From NCBI GenBank assembly GCA_964652155.1, contig CAZZBK010000001.1:1-64000 (forward strand): 64,000 nt of DNA, given 5' to 3'. This DNA is from CAZZBK01 sp964652155. Lineage in GTDB: Bacteria; Planctomycetota; Planctomycetia; Pirellulales; PNKZ01. The position numbers and the translations under genes are program-made. Below the pieces are notes generated by a model. That model was not told the DNA's origin, did no database searches, and saw only the letters and a list, made by a program, of their open reading frames with translations. Positions 25,168 through 34,838 of this stretch are shown piece by piece. The stretch's first letter is position 1, and each line of letters begins with the position of its first letter.

Positions 25168-27876
25168 TTAGGCGGTGGGGTCGACGGCCTTTTTGCGCGA
25201 GACCTTTTTCTTGGCCGCTTTTTTGGCCGGAGAAGCGGCCTTTGCGGACTTGGCCCCCTTTTTGGCGAAACGCCCCTTTTTCGGCGTGGCGGGGCCACGC
25301 GCGGCCCGTTCAGCCAAGAGGCTCAGCGCCAATTCCAAGGTCAACTCGTCGGCGTTCGCGTCCTTGGGCACCGTCGCGTTGGTCGTGCCATCGCTCAGGT
25401 AGGTGCCATAGCGGCCCGCGAACATCTGCACGGGCTCCTTGGTAACCGGCGATTCGCCAAAAACCTTGAGCGGGGTGCGCGCCGCGCCGAAGGTTTTTCG
25501 CTGCTGCTTGGGTTGATTGAGCAACTCGACGGCCTGCTCAAACGCGACATCCATCGGCGACACATCGGCCGGCAGGCTGCGGGTCTCTTCGCCACACTTG
25601 ACATACGGGCCAAAACGTCCGTTGAAGGCGACGATCGGGTTGCCGAGCGTCGGATGCACGCCCAACTCGCGCGGCAACGAAAGCAACCGCAGAGCAACCT
25701 CGAGTGTCATTTCTTCGAGCTTCATGCCGCGCAACAACGACGCGCTCTTGGGCTTCTCGTCATCGCTGGCCACGCCGAGTTGCACGTAGGGACCAAAGCG
25801 GCCCACACGCGCAAACACCGGCTTGCCCGTCGCCGGATCGTGTCCCAGCGGCTCCTCGGCCTGTGAGGCTTGGCTGAGCATCTCGAGCGCCTTGCTCAGG
25901 CTCATTTCGTCGGGCGAAAAGCCCTCGGGAATGCTGGCTCGTCGTTCGCCATGCTCCAAGAACGGCCCATAGCGGCCGACGCGCACAAAGATCGGCAACC
26001 CGTCGGGCAGGTCGTCGGCGCGACCCACGCGAATGCGGCTCACATCGCGGGCGTCGATCGCCTCGGCCTTGTCTTCGAGTTGTTGTTTCAGCCCCGGTTC
26101 ACCCTTGCCAAAGTAGAACCCGCGCAGGTATTCGACCGATTCGGTCTCGCCACGGCTGATCGAGTCGAGGTCGTCTTCCATCTGGGCCGTGAAGCCGTAG
26201 TCGACCAGCTTGGGCATGTGCGACTCGAGCAATTGCGACACGGCAAACGCGACCCATGTGGGCACGAGTGCATTGGCCTTTTTCACCACGTACTCGCGTG
26301 CCTGAATCGTCTCGATGATCGTCGCATAGGTGCTGGGGCGGCCGATGCCCATCTCTTCGAGCGCGCGGGTGATCGTCGCTTCGTTGTAGCGGGCCGGGGG
26401 CTGCGTGGTGTGCGACTTGCCGTCCAGTTCGCGACACTTGAGCTCGTCCCCCAATTGCAACGGGGGCAAGATCGTTTCCTTGTCGGCCAATTCGGCGTCG
26501 GGGTCGTCGGCCCCTTCGACATACGCCCGCAGGTAGCCAGGAAAGTCAATCGTCTTGCCACTGACGGTAAAGGTGGCGCCGCCCCCTTCGATCGTGATGG
26601 CAATGCGTCGGCCGCGAGCGTCGGCCATCTGGCTGGCAATCGTCCGCTTCCAGATGAGTTCGAACAGGCGAAACTCGTCGGAGCCCAAGGTGCCGCGGAG
26701 TCGTTCGGGCAATTCAAACGGATGACCCGCCGGACGGATGGCTTCGTGCGCTTCCTGGGCGTTTTTGACCTTGGTGCGGTACAGCCGCGCTTCGCTCGGC
26801 AGATAATCTGCTCCGTACTGAGCGCCAATCAGCTCGCGGGCCGCCTCGAGCGCCACGCTCGCCAAGTTGGTCGAGTCGGTACGCATGTAAGTGATGTGAC
26901 CGTTCTCGTACAAGCTTTGGGCAACTTGCATCGTGCGGCGGGCCGTAAAGCCCAGCTTGCGATTGGCCTCCTGCTGCATCGTGCTGGTGGTGAACGGTGG
27001 GTAGGGCTTCGAGGTGTACGGCTTATCTTCAATGCCCGTGACCCGAAAGTTGGCGCTCTTTAACCGCTCGGAAAGGGCTTTGGCGCCAGCCTCATCGAGC
27101 AGCAGCAGGGCACTGTCTTTGAGTTTGCCAGTGGTCGAATCGAAATCGCGTGACGAGGGGAGGCGTCGCCCCTCGGCGTCGGAGAGCGTGGCCTGGAACG
27201 TTTCGTTTTTCTGGGTGGCGAACAGGCCGAGCAAATCCCACCAGGTGGCCGAGACGAACGCCATGCGTTGCCGCTCGCGCTCGACGATCAACCGCACCGC
27301 AACGCTCTGCACACGGCCGGCCGACAGGCGTGGGCGGACCTTTTTCCACAATAGTGGGGAGACCTCGTAGCCGTACAGCCGGTCGACAATACGGCGCGTC
27401 TCTTGGGCGCGCACCAGGGCGTCGTCGATCGAGCGTGGATGTTCGAGCGCCTCGTGGATCGCTTCGCTCGTGATTTCGTGAAATACCAGGCGTTGCACCG
27501 GTACTTTAGGCTTGAGCAGTTCGCGCAGATGCCAACTGATGGCTTCCCCTTCGCGATCTTCGTCCGTCGCCAGATAAAGATGGCTGGCCTCTTTGACCAA
27601 GGCACGTAGATGGCGGATGTGTTCGGTTTTGCCCGGTGGGACGACGTAGAGGGGGGCGAAGTCCTGGTCGACGTTAACACCCAGCCTCGCCCATTTCTCC
27701 TTTTTGAACTCGGCGGGGATCTGGCTGGCCCCCTCGGGCAGGTCGCGAACGTGGCCGATGCTGGCCTCGATAATATAGTTTTTCCCTAAAAACTTGCTGA
27801 TCGTGCGGGCCTTGGCCGGCGACTCGACGATCACCAGGGCTTTGCCGTCAGGGGAGGGAGCAGACTTTTTAGCCAT
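25168..27876 (-). CDS. topA: DNA topoisomerase I
   Basis: A 902-residue type IA topoisomerase that relaxes negative supercoils. The Toprim domain is at the N-terminus (ALVIVESPAKARTISKFLG; LATDEDREGEAISWHL with the DxDxE-type acids), and the catalytic Tyr is at about residue 330 in the GHITYMRTDSTNL motif. Instead of zinc fingers the C-terminus has four degenerate topo_C repeats (GRYGPFLEHGE, GRFGPYVQLG, GRFGPYVKCGEE, GRYGTYLSDG), then a lysine/alanine-rich tail (KKGAKSAKAASPAKKAAKKK) that resembles histone H1-like tails and probably binds DNA. This architecture is seen in planctomycetes and actinobacteria. Confidence 0.96.
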   Translation of the reverse strand: MAKKSAPSPDGKALVIVESPAKARTISKFLGKNYIIEASIGHVRDLPEGASQIPAEFKKEKWARLGVNVDQDFAPLYVVPPGKTEHIRHLRALVKEASHLYLATDEDREGEAISWHLRELLKPKVPVQRLVFHEITSEAIHEALEHPRSIDDALVRAQETRRIVDRLYGYEVSPLLWKKVRPRLSAGRVQSVAVRLIVERERQRMAFVSATWWDLLGLFATQKNETFQATLSDAEGRRLPSSRDFDSTTGKLKDSALLLLDEAGAKALSERLKSANFRVTGIEDKPYTSKPYPPFTTSTMQQEANRKLGFTARRTMQVAQSLYENGHITYMRTDSTNLASVALEAARELIGAQYGADYLPSEARLYRTKVKNAQEAHEAIRPAGHPFELPERLRGTLGSDEFRLFELIWKRTIASQMADARGRRIAITIEGGGATFTVSGKTIDFPGYLRAYVEGADDPDAELADKETILPPLQLGDELKCRELDGKSHTTQPPARYNEATITRALEEMGIGRPSTYATIIETIQAREYVVKKANALVPTWVAFAVSQLLESHMPKLVDYGFTAQMEDDLDSISRGETESVEYLRGFYFGKGEPGLKQQLEDKAEAIDARDVSRIRVGRADDLPDGLPIFVRVGRYGPFLEHGERRASIPEGFSPDEMSLSKALEMLSQASQAEEPLGHDPATGKPVFARVGRFGPYVQLGVASDDEKPKSASLLRGMKLEEMTLEVALRLLSLPRELGVHPTLGNPIVAFNGRFGPYVKCGEETRSLPADVSPMDVAFEQAVELLNQPKQQRKTFGAARTPLKVFGESPVTKEPVQMFAGRYGTYLSDGTTNATVPKDANADELTLELALSLLAERAARGPATPKKGRFAKKGAKSAKAASPAKKAAKKKVSRKKAVDPTA

Positions 27877-28286
27877 GGCGTGCGACTCGTGGGCGGTTCA
27901 AACAAACACAGCGCGGGTGGGAAAATGTACCATGCAGTTGACCATCGACCGTCGAGCGAACAGAACGCTGCGGCTCAAAATCTCTACAATCGCTAAAATT
28001 CAACCGATTGGCTTGGATTTAACGGTTCGGCCCCGACTGGGATTGCAAACAGCCCGGGTCTCCTTAAAATCTTGGCCATTCAAGGGATTGGAAGTTTGTT
28101 ACACTTCTATTTCAGCCTTGTCGCGTGTGAGACATCGCCGGACGCCCCGCAAGGGGGTCAGGCATGCCGACCTACGGTGGTCGGAGCACTCACGTCGACA
28201 GGCGGTATAGAGTGTCTCCGGCCCAACTGTCAAGGCATTCTCTCGCCTCGGCCGAGAAGTCGCCGCTAGCCAAGGGTAACCCCTCA
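27877..28286. other. divergent intergenic region, topA / SurA-like gene
   Basis: No gene is supported. The frame of the downstream gene is open back to 28164, but the added residues show no similarity and the predicted membrane anchor starts after 28287. Promoters for both divergent genes should lie here; no clear consensus site was found by eye. Confidence 0.4.
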
Positions 28287-30920
28287 ATGACCTCGCCATT
28301 TCGTATTTTCCGGAAACACGGCAAGTGGATGATGGCCGTGTTCACCGTTTTGCTCATGGGTTCCTGGGGCGTGATCGGGGTCGTCGACGACATGTTCGGA
28401 CGGCGTGGCCCGCAGCAGGACGAGGTCGTTGCCACGACCATATTTGGTGAGCTGAAAGAATCGGACATCATGCAGTTGCGCGCCCGACGCCAACTCTCAA
28501 GGTACTTCATGCTGCGGGCCAAGGCCGCCATGTTTGGCCCCCAGATGGAAAGCCAGGCGCTGAACTTCTTCCAAAACGAAGTCGTGCAGATGTTCGGCAG
28601 CGTTGGCGATCGGGCCCTGGTTGAAGATTGGGTCATTGGCCAAAAGGCGGCTCAACTGGGGATCGCCGTGACGGACGACGTGATTACCCAGTTTATCCGC
28701 GCAGAAACCAATGACAGCGTGCCCGGTGATCGTTTGCAGCAGATCGTATCTCAGTTGCCCGATTTTGGCGGCATGCGCGCGTCGCGCAGCGCGGTCTACG
28801 CAGCACTGCGTCACGAGCTGTCGATTCGCTATGCACGCGATCTGTCGTTCGGGTCGATCGACCTCTCGCCGGCCCAACGCTTCGAGTATTACCAGCGGAT
28901 GCGGCGGCAGGCGAAAGTCGAGTTGATTCCGCTCGAGGCTGAAAGCGTCGTCACTGACGTTCGCGAACCGAAAGACGCCGAGCTGCGCGAGTTTTACAAC
29001 CAATACAAGAACGAGGAGCCGCAACCGGGCTCGCCCGACCCGGGCTTCAAGTCGCCGCAAAAGGCCGAGTTCGCCTACATCTCGGCGACTTATGAGAAGT
29101 TTGTCGACCCGAGCAAGGTGACCGACGCCGAGATCACCGAGCACTACGAGAAGTTCAAGGATCAACGCTATCTTTTCACGGCCCTGGAAGACGACCCGGA
29201 AGGGGACAAGAAGCGAGCCGAAGAAGCGGCTGCCAAGGCCGCCGAGCAGAAGAAGGCCGACGACGCCAAGAAAGCTGCCGAGCCGAAAACCGAGCCCAAG
29301 CCGGCGACTCCGTCGCCGATGCCCACGCCAACTAAGACCGAGGCCCCCAAGCCCTCTGAGCCCAAGGTGCCCGTCGCCCCGCGTGACGAGCCGACACCAC
29401 CGGCCACCCCCGCCCCCAAAGCCGAGCCCAAGCCGGCGACTCCGTCGCCGATGCCTACTCCGACCAAGACCGAGGCCCCCAAGCCCTCTGAGCCCAAGGT
29501 GCCCGTCGCCCCGCGTGACGAACCAACGCCACCGGCCACCACCGCCCCTAAAGCCGACCCCAAGCCGGCGACTCCGTCGCCGTCCCCCGCACCGACCAAA
29601 ACCGACGAGGAAAAAAAGTCTTCCGGCGAGTGTGTTGAAGAACAGCCCAAGGACGACGCCGAGAAAAAGCCCCCCGAGTCGACAACTGCGGCCAAGTCCG
29701 TCGAAGCCTCCAAAGCAGCCGACACTGCCAAGACGACCGACACTGCCAAGACGACCGACACTGCCAAGACGACCGAAGCGGCCAAGGTTGTCGATCCCGC
29801 GACGACGACTCCTGCGGCGACCGAAAAGCCGTTTGAGCCCAAGAAGGTGCCCGAGGCACCGTTGCCGCTGGTCGAGCGATTCACGCTGGAGCGCGACATC
29901 AAGCTAGGGGCCAGCCCCAAGCACGACCCGCTCTGGAAAGTGAAGGACCGGATTCGCCGCGAGGTGGCCGACGAACATGCCACGAAGAAGATCCAAGAGT
30001 TGCTACTGGGGCTGGAGTCGCAACTTCGCGACTACGCCGCGCAGCGTGCCTCGTGGGAGCTTGAAAAGCAAGCCGCGAAGCCGTCGACCGACAAGGTCGC
30101 TCCCGAGCCGGCCATGCCCGACCTTGCCAAGAAGTGCCAGGAACTTAATGGCACGAGCGGCGTTGAAAATGGCTTGGGATTTGGCCGCACCGGCTTGCTC
30201 TCGCCGTATGAGTTGAGCAAGTACCCGGGCTTGGGCGACTCGACCGTGAACCAACGCGATCCGTTCGTCGCGCATGCGTTCCGCCAATTACGTGCCAATT
30301 CGGTGGGCAGCTCTCAGGATATTGGCGGCAATCGCTATGTGTTTATCAAGCTGCGTGAGGAAGATGCTCGTGTTCCGGAGTTCGACGAGATTCGCTCGCT
30401 GGTGACCCGCACCTGGAAATTGTCTCAGGCCCGCGATTTGTTGCAGAAAAAGGCCCAATTATTGGTCGAAAAGGCGCGGTTGGCCAACAAGCCGCTCAAG
30501 GAAGTGTTCGCCGACGACAAGAACCTGAAGGTGCTCGAACCGCCGGCGTTTAGCTGGCTCAATCGCGGCGCGGCGGGCGGTTTCAATCAGCAAGTCGCGC
30601 CTCGCTTGAGCGAGGTGGAAGGTGTGGTCGACGGGGGGGATGAGTTCATGCGCGGCGTGTTTGCCTTGCAGAAAGATGGAGAGGTCGGCGTCGCGCTGAA
30701 TCAGCCCAAGTCGATTGCCTATGTGGTTCGAGTGGGGAATTTCTCCCCCGCCGACGTCGTGCTGCTAGAGACGTTCCGGTTCGACAACCCACAGGACATT
30801 CGCATGGCGGCGCTGCCCGACATGCAGCGGCAATACCGTAGTTGGCTCGATAGCCAAACGAAGGCGGCCAAGCTGAAGTGGGAAAAAGAGCCTGGCGCGG
30901 AAGAATCGTTCGACCTGTAG
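28287..30920 (+). CDS. SurA/PpiD-like membrane-anchored periplasmic chaperone
   Basis: An 877-residue protein with a short cytoplasmic start (MTSPFRIFRKHGKWM), one membrane helix (MAVFTVLLMGSWGVIGVV) and a large exported part. The helical region after the anchor (EDWVIGQKAAQLGIAVTDDV, then ITQFIR) resembles the N-terminal chaperone domain of SurA/PpiD, and the segment near residue 700 (GSSQDIGGNRYVFIKLREED) resembles the PpiD C-terminal part. Residues about 305-520 are a proline/lysine/alanine-rich insert made of repeats. No intact parvulin PPIase domain could be drawn, so peptidyl-prolyl isomerase activity is uncertain. It is probably a folding factor for exported proteins. Confidence 0.75.
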   Translation: MTSPFRIFRKHGKWMMAVFTVLLMGSWGVIGVVDDMFGRRGPQQDEVVATTIFGELKESDIMQLRARRQLSRYFMLRAKAAMFGPQMESQALNFFQNEVVQMFGSVGDRALVEDWVIGQKAAQLGIAVTDDVITQFIRAETNDSVPGDRLQQIVSQLPDFGGMRASRSAVYAALRHELSIRYARDLSFGSIDLSPAQRFEYYQRMRRQAKVELIPLEAESVVTDVREPKDAELREFYNQYKNEEPQPGSPDPGFKSPQKAEFAYISATYEKFVDPSKVTDAEITEHYEKFKDQRYLFTALEDDPEGDKKRAEEAAAKAAEQKKADDAKKAAEPKTEPKPATPSPMPTPTKTEAPKPSEPKVPVAPRDEPTPPATPAPKAEPKPATPSPMPTPTKTEAPKPSEPKVPVAPRDEPTPPATTAPKADPKPATPSPSPAPTKTDEEKKSSGECVEEQPKDDAEKKPPESTTAAKSVEASKAADTAKTTDTAKTTDTAKTTEAAKVVDPATTTPAATEKPFEPKKVPEAPLPLVERFTLERDIKLGASPKHDPLWKVKDRIRREVADEHATKKIQELLLGLESQLRDYAAQRASWELEKQAAKPSTDKVAPEPAMPDLAKKCQELNGTSGVENGLGFGRTGLLSPYELSKYPGLGDSTVNQRDPFVAHAFRQLRANSVGSSQDIGGNRYVFIKLREEDARVPEFDEIRSLVTRTWKLSQARDLLQKKAQLLVEKARLANKPLKEVFADDKNLKVLEPPAFSWLNRGAAGGFNQQVAPRLSEVEGVVDGGDEFMRGVFALQKDGEVGVALNQPKSIAYVVRVGNFSPADVVLLETFRFDNPQDIRMAALPDMQRQYRSWLDSQTKAAKLKWEKEPGAEESFDL
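29292..29590 (+). repeat. 132-bp tandem repeat (44 residues) in the SurA-like gene
   Basis: Units starting at 29292, 29424 and 29556 recur with a period of 132 bases; the third is partial. Each encodes EPKPATPSPMPTPTKTEAPK and then PSEPKVPVAPRDEPTPPAT. The first two copies differ at only a few bases, so the duplication is recent. A separate 18-base repeat (DTAKTT, three copies) follows at 29721-29774. Confidence 0.9.
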
Positions 30921-30943
30921 TCGTACGTAGGGGACAGCCCCCC

Positions 30944-31687
30944 TCAACACGCGTTCGTGGCGGAACCGCGGGTCGTTGAGGGGAGTTGGATCGTGAACTC
31001 GGCACCGCTCAGTTCGCCGTTGCGAGCGGTGAGTGTCCCGCCGTGTTGGGTCACCATGCGCCAGGCCTTGGGCAAGCCCATGCCAATGCCGCGCCCCGCC
31101 GCTCGGCCCGAGTAAAAGGGGTCAAAAAGGTGTTCTCGCGCCTCGGGCGAGATGCCTGGTCCGGTGTCGCGTACACGGATCAGCAGCGCGCCTGAATCCG
31201 CTTCCACTGAGGCGGTCAAGTCGACACGCCCCTGCCGATCGCAGGCCTGAATCGCGTTCGTGACCAGTGCGTGGACGGCGACGGCCAGTTGCACCGGGTC
31301 GAAATGGAACAGGCCTGTTGCGGGGTTGGCCGCGGCCTGAAACGCGACCCCTTGCGACTCCGCCTGCGGCTGCAACTCGGCCCCGAGAGACTCGATCCAC
31401 GCGGCGACGTCACACACTTGGGTGCACAGCTCGGGCGGACGCGCGAACAGCATCAGGTCGCCGATCATTTCATGCACGCGCATCGCTTGTGCATGGATGA
31501 GCGCCAAGTCGCGCCGCCGGTCCGGATGGGCCTCGTCGCGCAACAATAATTGCACCCGGCCGGAGATAATCGCCAGCGGGTTGTTGATTTCGTGCCCCGC
31601 GCCGGCGGCAAACTCAGCGAGCGCCTCGAGCTTGGCTTGCAGCAGCCGAGAGTCGAAGTCGGTTAACGCATCGGCATCCATGCGCAT
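30944..31687 (-). CDS. soluble histidine kinase without sensor domain
   Basis: A 247-residue kinase consisting only of HisKA (phospho-acceptor His 32 in GAGHEINNPLAIISGRVQLL) and HATPase domains (ALVTNAIQACD, IRVRDTGPGISPE, GIGMGLPKAWRMV). No membrane segment or sensor domain is present; input may come from a partner protein. It follows the excisionase-type response regulator gene by 67 bases on the same strand, which makes that regulator its likely partner. Confidence 0.88.
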   Translation of the reverse strand: MRMDADALTDFDSRLLQAKLEALAEFAAGAGHEINNPLAIISGRVQLLLRDEAHPDRRRDLALIHAQAMRVHEMIGDLMLFARPPELCTQVCDVAAWIESLGAELQPQAESQGVAFQAAANPATGLFHFDPVQLAVAVHALVTNAIQACDRQGRVDLTASVEADSGALLIRVRDTGPGISPEAREHLFDPFYSGRAAGRGIGMGLPKAWRMVTQHGGTLTARNGELSGAEFTIQLPSTTRGSATNAC

Positions 31688-31754
31688 CCCCTCATCCGCT
31701 CAGGCAAGCCGCCGCCGCCTTGGGTCCGATCACGCCCGTTGAGAGCCCCACGAC

Positions 31755-32336
31755 TTACCGAGTCGAAGGGGCTTCCATGTCGAGCTGCTGGCAAACGCGT
31801 TCCAGCAGTTGGTCGGTCTCGAATGGCTTGCGGAGGAAATCATTCGCGCCAGCCGATCGCAGGTCCTCGATCTTGTCCTGTTCGACCATGCCGCTGATGC
31901 AGATGATTTTGACGTCTTCCATCGCCGGATCCATGCGAACCCGCTGGCACACTTCGCGGCCATTGATGTCGGGCAGCATGATATCGAGCACAATGATGTC
32001 CGGGTGATATTCCTTGACCATCATGCCCGCATCGAAGCCGTTGTTGGCCGTGCGGACTTCAAATCGTCCGTCGCGTTCCAAAGCGTCCTTCATCAATTCG
32101 ACCAATTCGGGCTCATCGTCGACGACGAGTACCTTGCGCTTGCCGCTTTCCAACCCATCGGTCGGAATGCCGTTGTCGCGCATGAAATTGACGAGTTGCT
32201 CGCGCGGAATGCGGCGAAAGCGACTGCCCGGAACTCGAAATCCCTTGAGTTGTCCGGAATCAAAACAGCGAATGATGGTCTGCTGGCTGACCTTGCAGAT
32301 CTTGGCAGCTTCGCCGGTCGTAAAAACAGTTTTCAT
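31755..32336 (-). CDS. response regulator with N-terminal excisionase/MerR-type HTH
   Basis: A 193-residue protein with the domain order reversed from the usual one. The N-terminal helix-turn-helix of the excisionase/MerR type (FTTGEAAKICKVSQQTIIRC, then FDSGQLKGFRVPGSRFRRIP) precedes a receiver domain (VLVVDDEPELVELM, phospho-acceptor in IIVLDIMLPDINGREV, Lys in NDFLRKPFETDQL). It should bind DNA under control of the neighbouring kinase. This arrangement is common in planctomycetes. The ATG (MKTVFTTGEA) was chosen over a GTG twelve bases upstream because GAGAGG is better spaced for it. Confidence 0.88.
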   Translation of the reverse strand: MKTVFTTGEAAKICKVSQQTIIRCFDSGQLKGFRVPGSRFRRIPREQLVNFMRDNGIPTDGLESGKRKVLVVDDEPELVELMKDALERDGRFEVRTANNGFDAGMMVKEYHPDIIVLDIMLPDINGREVCQRVRMDPAMEDVKIICISGMVEQDKIEDLRSAGANDFLRKPFETDQLLERVCQQLDMEAPSTR

Positions 32337-32698
32337 AACTGTGGCCACCCCTCTCCGTGATTGAAATCTGGGGTAAAGTTGGGCTAAAGGTTGTTCAAAT
32401 CCCGGCAGCTAAAAAACACGATTCGGAGGGAATGTCGACAAGACGTATGCAGAACGTTTAGGCCACTGCATCTCTGTAATCGACAACGCCAACCGCAACT
32501 GCCAAGTTTACCGATTTTCCCTGTGCCGTCGAATTATATCGGCCTGCCCGGTCGAGTCAACACCAATTGGGAAACTGTAATCCCTTTAGGCAAAAGGTCT
32601 TAGGGTTAAAAATGTGGCGGGCCCGATTTTTGGCAGTAAGAAAAGCTCCGCTACCACCGGATTTCTCGACTCGACAAGCTGCGTTGATTGGAGGCAAT
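32337..32698. other. intergenic region, response regulator / mnmG
   Basis: About 360 bp with no supported gene on either strand. It lies downstream of mnmG and upstream of the response regulator, whose promoter should be here. No terminator with a clear T run and no recognisable promoter were found by eye. Confidence 0.4.
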
Positions 32699-34546
32699 TC
32701 AGCAGTTTCGATCGCCATCCAGGTAGATCATGACCAGCGCCAAGTCAGCCGGGGTGATGCCGCTGATCCGCCCGGCCTGAGCGAGGCTAAGCGGGCGTAC
32801 TCGTGCGAGTTTCTCGCGTGCTTCGGTCCGTAGCTGTGTGATGCGTGCGTAATCAAAGCTATCGGGGATGCGTTTTTCGCCGAGACGACGCTGTCGTTCG
32901 ATATCGAACTCTTGTCGCTGCACATAGCCCGCATACATCGCATCATGCGTCAACTGCTCCGACACGTCGGGGCTAATCATGGCCAGCTCAGGAAACCGCG
33001 CCACGACTTGCGACCAATCGCTTTCATGCCGACGCAAGAACTTGCTCACGCTCACCCCGTCAATTCGCAGTGGATCGAGGCACGTGGCGAGTTGTTCGAT
33101 CGCGGAGCGCTTCTGCTCGAAGCGTTGCCAGCGCGCGGAGTCGATCAAGCCGAGTTCATGCGCGACGGGGGTCAGCCGACGATCTGCATTGTCGTGTCGC
33201 AGCAGGAGCCGATACTCGGCGCGCGACGTGAACATCCGGTACGGCTCGTCGACGCTGCGCGTGACGAGATCATCGATCAGCACGCCGATATAGGCTTGCT
33301 CGCGTGATAGCACGAGCCCCTCGCGGCCACGACAGGCCAATCCGGCATTGATGCCAGCCATCAGGCCTTGAGCCCCCGCCTCTTCGTAGCCCGTGGTGCC
33401 ATTGATTTGTCCGGCCAAATACAGGCCCGCAACCCGTTTGGTCTCCAGCGTGGGGTGCAATTGATCGGGGGGCACAAAGTCATACTCGACGGCATAGCCG
33501 TAACGCATGATCTGTGCGTGTTCGAGTCCTGGGATGAGGCGAAAGATCGCGTCTTGCACGTCGCGCGGCAGGCTGGTGGACAGACCGTTCACGTACACTT
33601 CGTGGGTGTGGAGCCCCTCGGGCTCAAGAAACAACTGATGCCGTTCCTTGTCTGCAAAACGCACGACTTTGTCTTCGATGCTGGGGCAGTAGCGTGGCCC
33701 GCGACTGTTGATTTGCCCTGAGTACATGGGCGCACGGTGCAGATTGCCGCGGATGAGATCATGGACCGGCTGGTTGGTGTAGGTGATCCAACAAGGAATT
33801 TGCGGCTGCGTGATGCGATCGGTGAGAAACGAGAACGGCCGGGGCTCGTCGTCGCCGGGCTGAATTTCGGTCCGCTCGTAGTCGATCGTGCGGCCATTGA
33901 GCCGCGCCGGGGTGCCGGTCTTGAAGCGTTGTAGGCGAAAGCCCAGTTGTTCAAGGGAGTTGGAAATGCCGCGGGATGTCCCTTCGCCCCCTCGACCGCC
34001 GGGGGTTTGCGACTCGCCGACGTGCATGATGGCTTGCAGGAATGTGCCCGTGGTGACAATGACGGCCTGGGCCTGATAGCGAGCGCCGCCACGGACCTCG
34101 ACGCCACGAATTTGCGGCCGTGAGGGGTGAGCGTCGCGGTCGACCAGCAAGCCGTCGACCACTTCCTGCCGCAGGTCGAGGCCGGGTTGCGACTCGACCC
34201 GCCGCTTGATATCGAGTTGATACGCTTTTTTGTCGGCCTGGGCGCGAGGCCCGTGCATGGCGGGTCCCTTGCGGCGATTGAGCATGCGGAACTGGATGCC
34301 GGTGGCGTCGATCGCTTGTCCCATGATGCCGCCGAGGGCGTCGATTTCGCGGACGATTTGCCCTTTGGCGACGCCTCCGATCGCCGGGTTGCAGCTCATC
34401 TGTCCGACGGTGTCGAGATTGGTCGTGAGCAGCGCGACGTGCAAGCCTTGCCGGGCTGCCGCCAGTGCCGCTTCGGTTCCGGCATGGCCAGCGCCGATGA
34501 CCACAACGTCGTAATTGTAAGTCGAGGTGTGCATGACGCTTATCAT
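32699..34546 (-). CDS. mnmG: tRNA uridine-5-carboxymethylaminomethyl modification enzyme MnmG
   Basis: A 615-residue FAD enzyme that with MnmE forms the cmnm5 modification on U34 of certain tRNAs. The FAD motif DVVVIGAGHAGTEAALAAAR is at residues about 13-32. Other family blocks are MSCNPAIGGVAKGQIVREID, MLNRRKGPAMHGPRAQADK, TGTFLQAIMHVGE, PRYCPSIEDKVVRFADK and TGYEEAGAQGLMAGINA. Length is typical. An alternative ATG lies twelve bases inside. mnmE is not nearby. Confidence 0.95.
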   Translation of the reverse strand: MISVMHTSTYNYDVVVIGAGHAGTEAALAAARQGLHVALLTTNLDTVGQMSCNPAIGGVAKGQIVREIDALGGIMGQAIDATGIQFRMLNRRKGPAMHGPRAQADKKAYQLDIKRRVESQPGLDLRQEVVDGLLVDRDAHPSRPQIRGVEVRGGARYQAQAVIVTTGTFLQAIMHVGESQTPGGRGGEGTSRGISNSLEQLGFRLQRFKTGTPARLNGRTIDYERTEIQPGDDEPRPFSFLTDRITQPQIPCWITYTNQPVHDLIRGNLHRAPMYSGQINSRGPRYCPSIEDKVVRFADKERHQLFLEPEGLHTHEVYVNGLSTSLPRDVQDAIFRLIPGLEHAQIMRYGYAVEYDFVPPDQLHPTLETKRVAGLYLAGQINGTTGYEEAGAQGLMAGINAGLACRGREGLVLSREQAYIGVLIDDLVTRSVDEPYRMFTSRAEYRLLLRHDNADRRLTPVAHELGLIDSARWQRFEQKRSAIEQLATCLDPLRIDGVSVSKFLRRHESDWSQVVARFPELAMISPDVSEQLTHDAMYAGYVQRQEFDIERQRRLGEKRIPDSFDYARITQLRTEAREKLARVRPLSLAQAGRISGITPADLALVMIYLDGDRNC

Positions 34547-34838
34547 ACGCCCCTGGGTGCTCGTCGGGAATTGCCCTTGCCCTCAGGGAACGTCGCGCTG
34601 CACAATTCGCCCCGCGCGACGCCTTGCGTCGTGACCGCTGAATGCGAATAATTGGTCGATGCTCGACGCTTCCACGCACGCCAGCGCATCGTCACGCCCA
34701 AATTGAGCGAAGGTTGTCGATACGGAGATCGCCGCCAAGTCGATAAGTGCCTGTGGATCGAGGCATTCCCGCTGAATTGCGGACATGGCTTTTCCACCGG
34801 GCTGGGCTTCTATTACGGATGCTGGGAGAACGCTGCGC

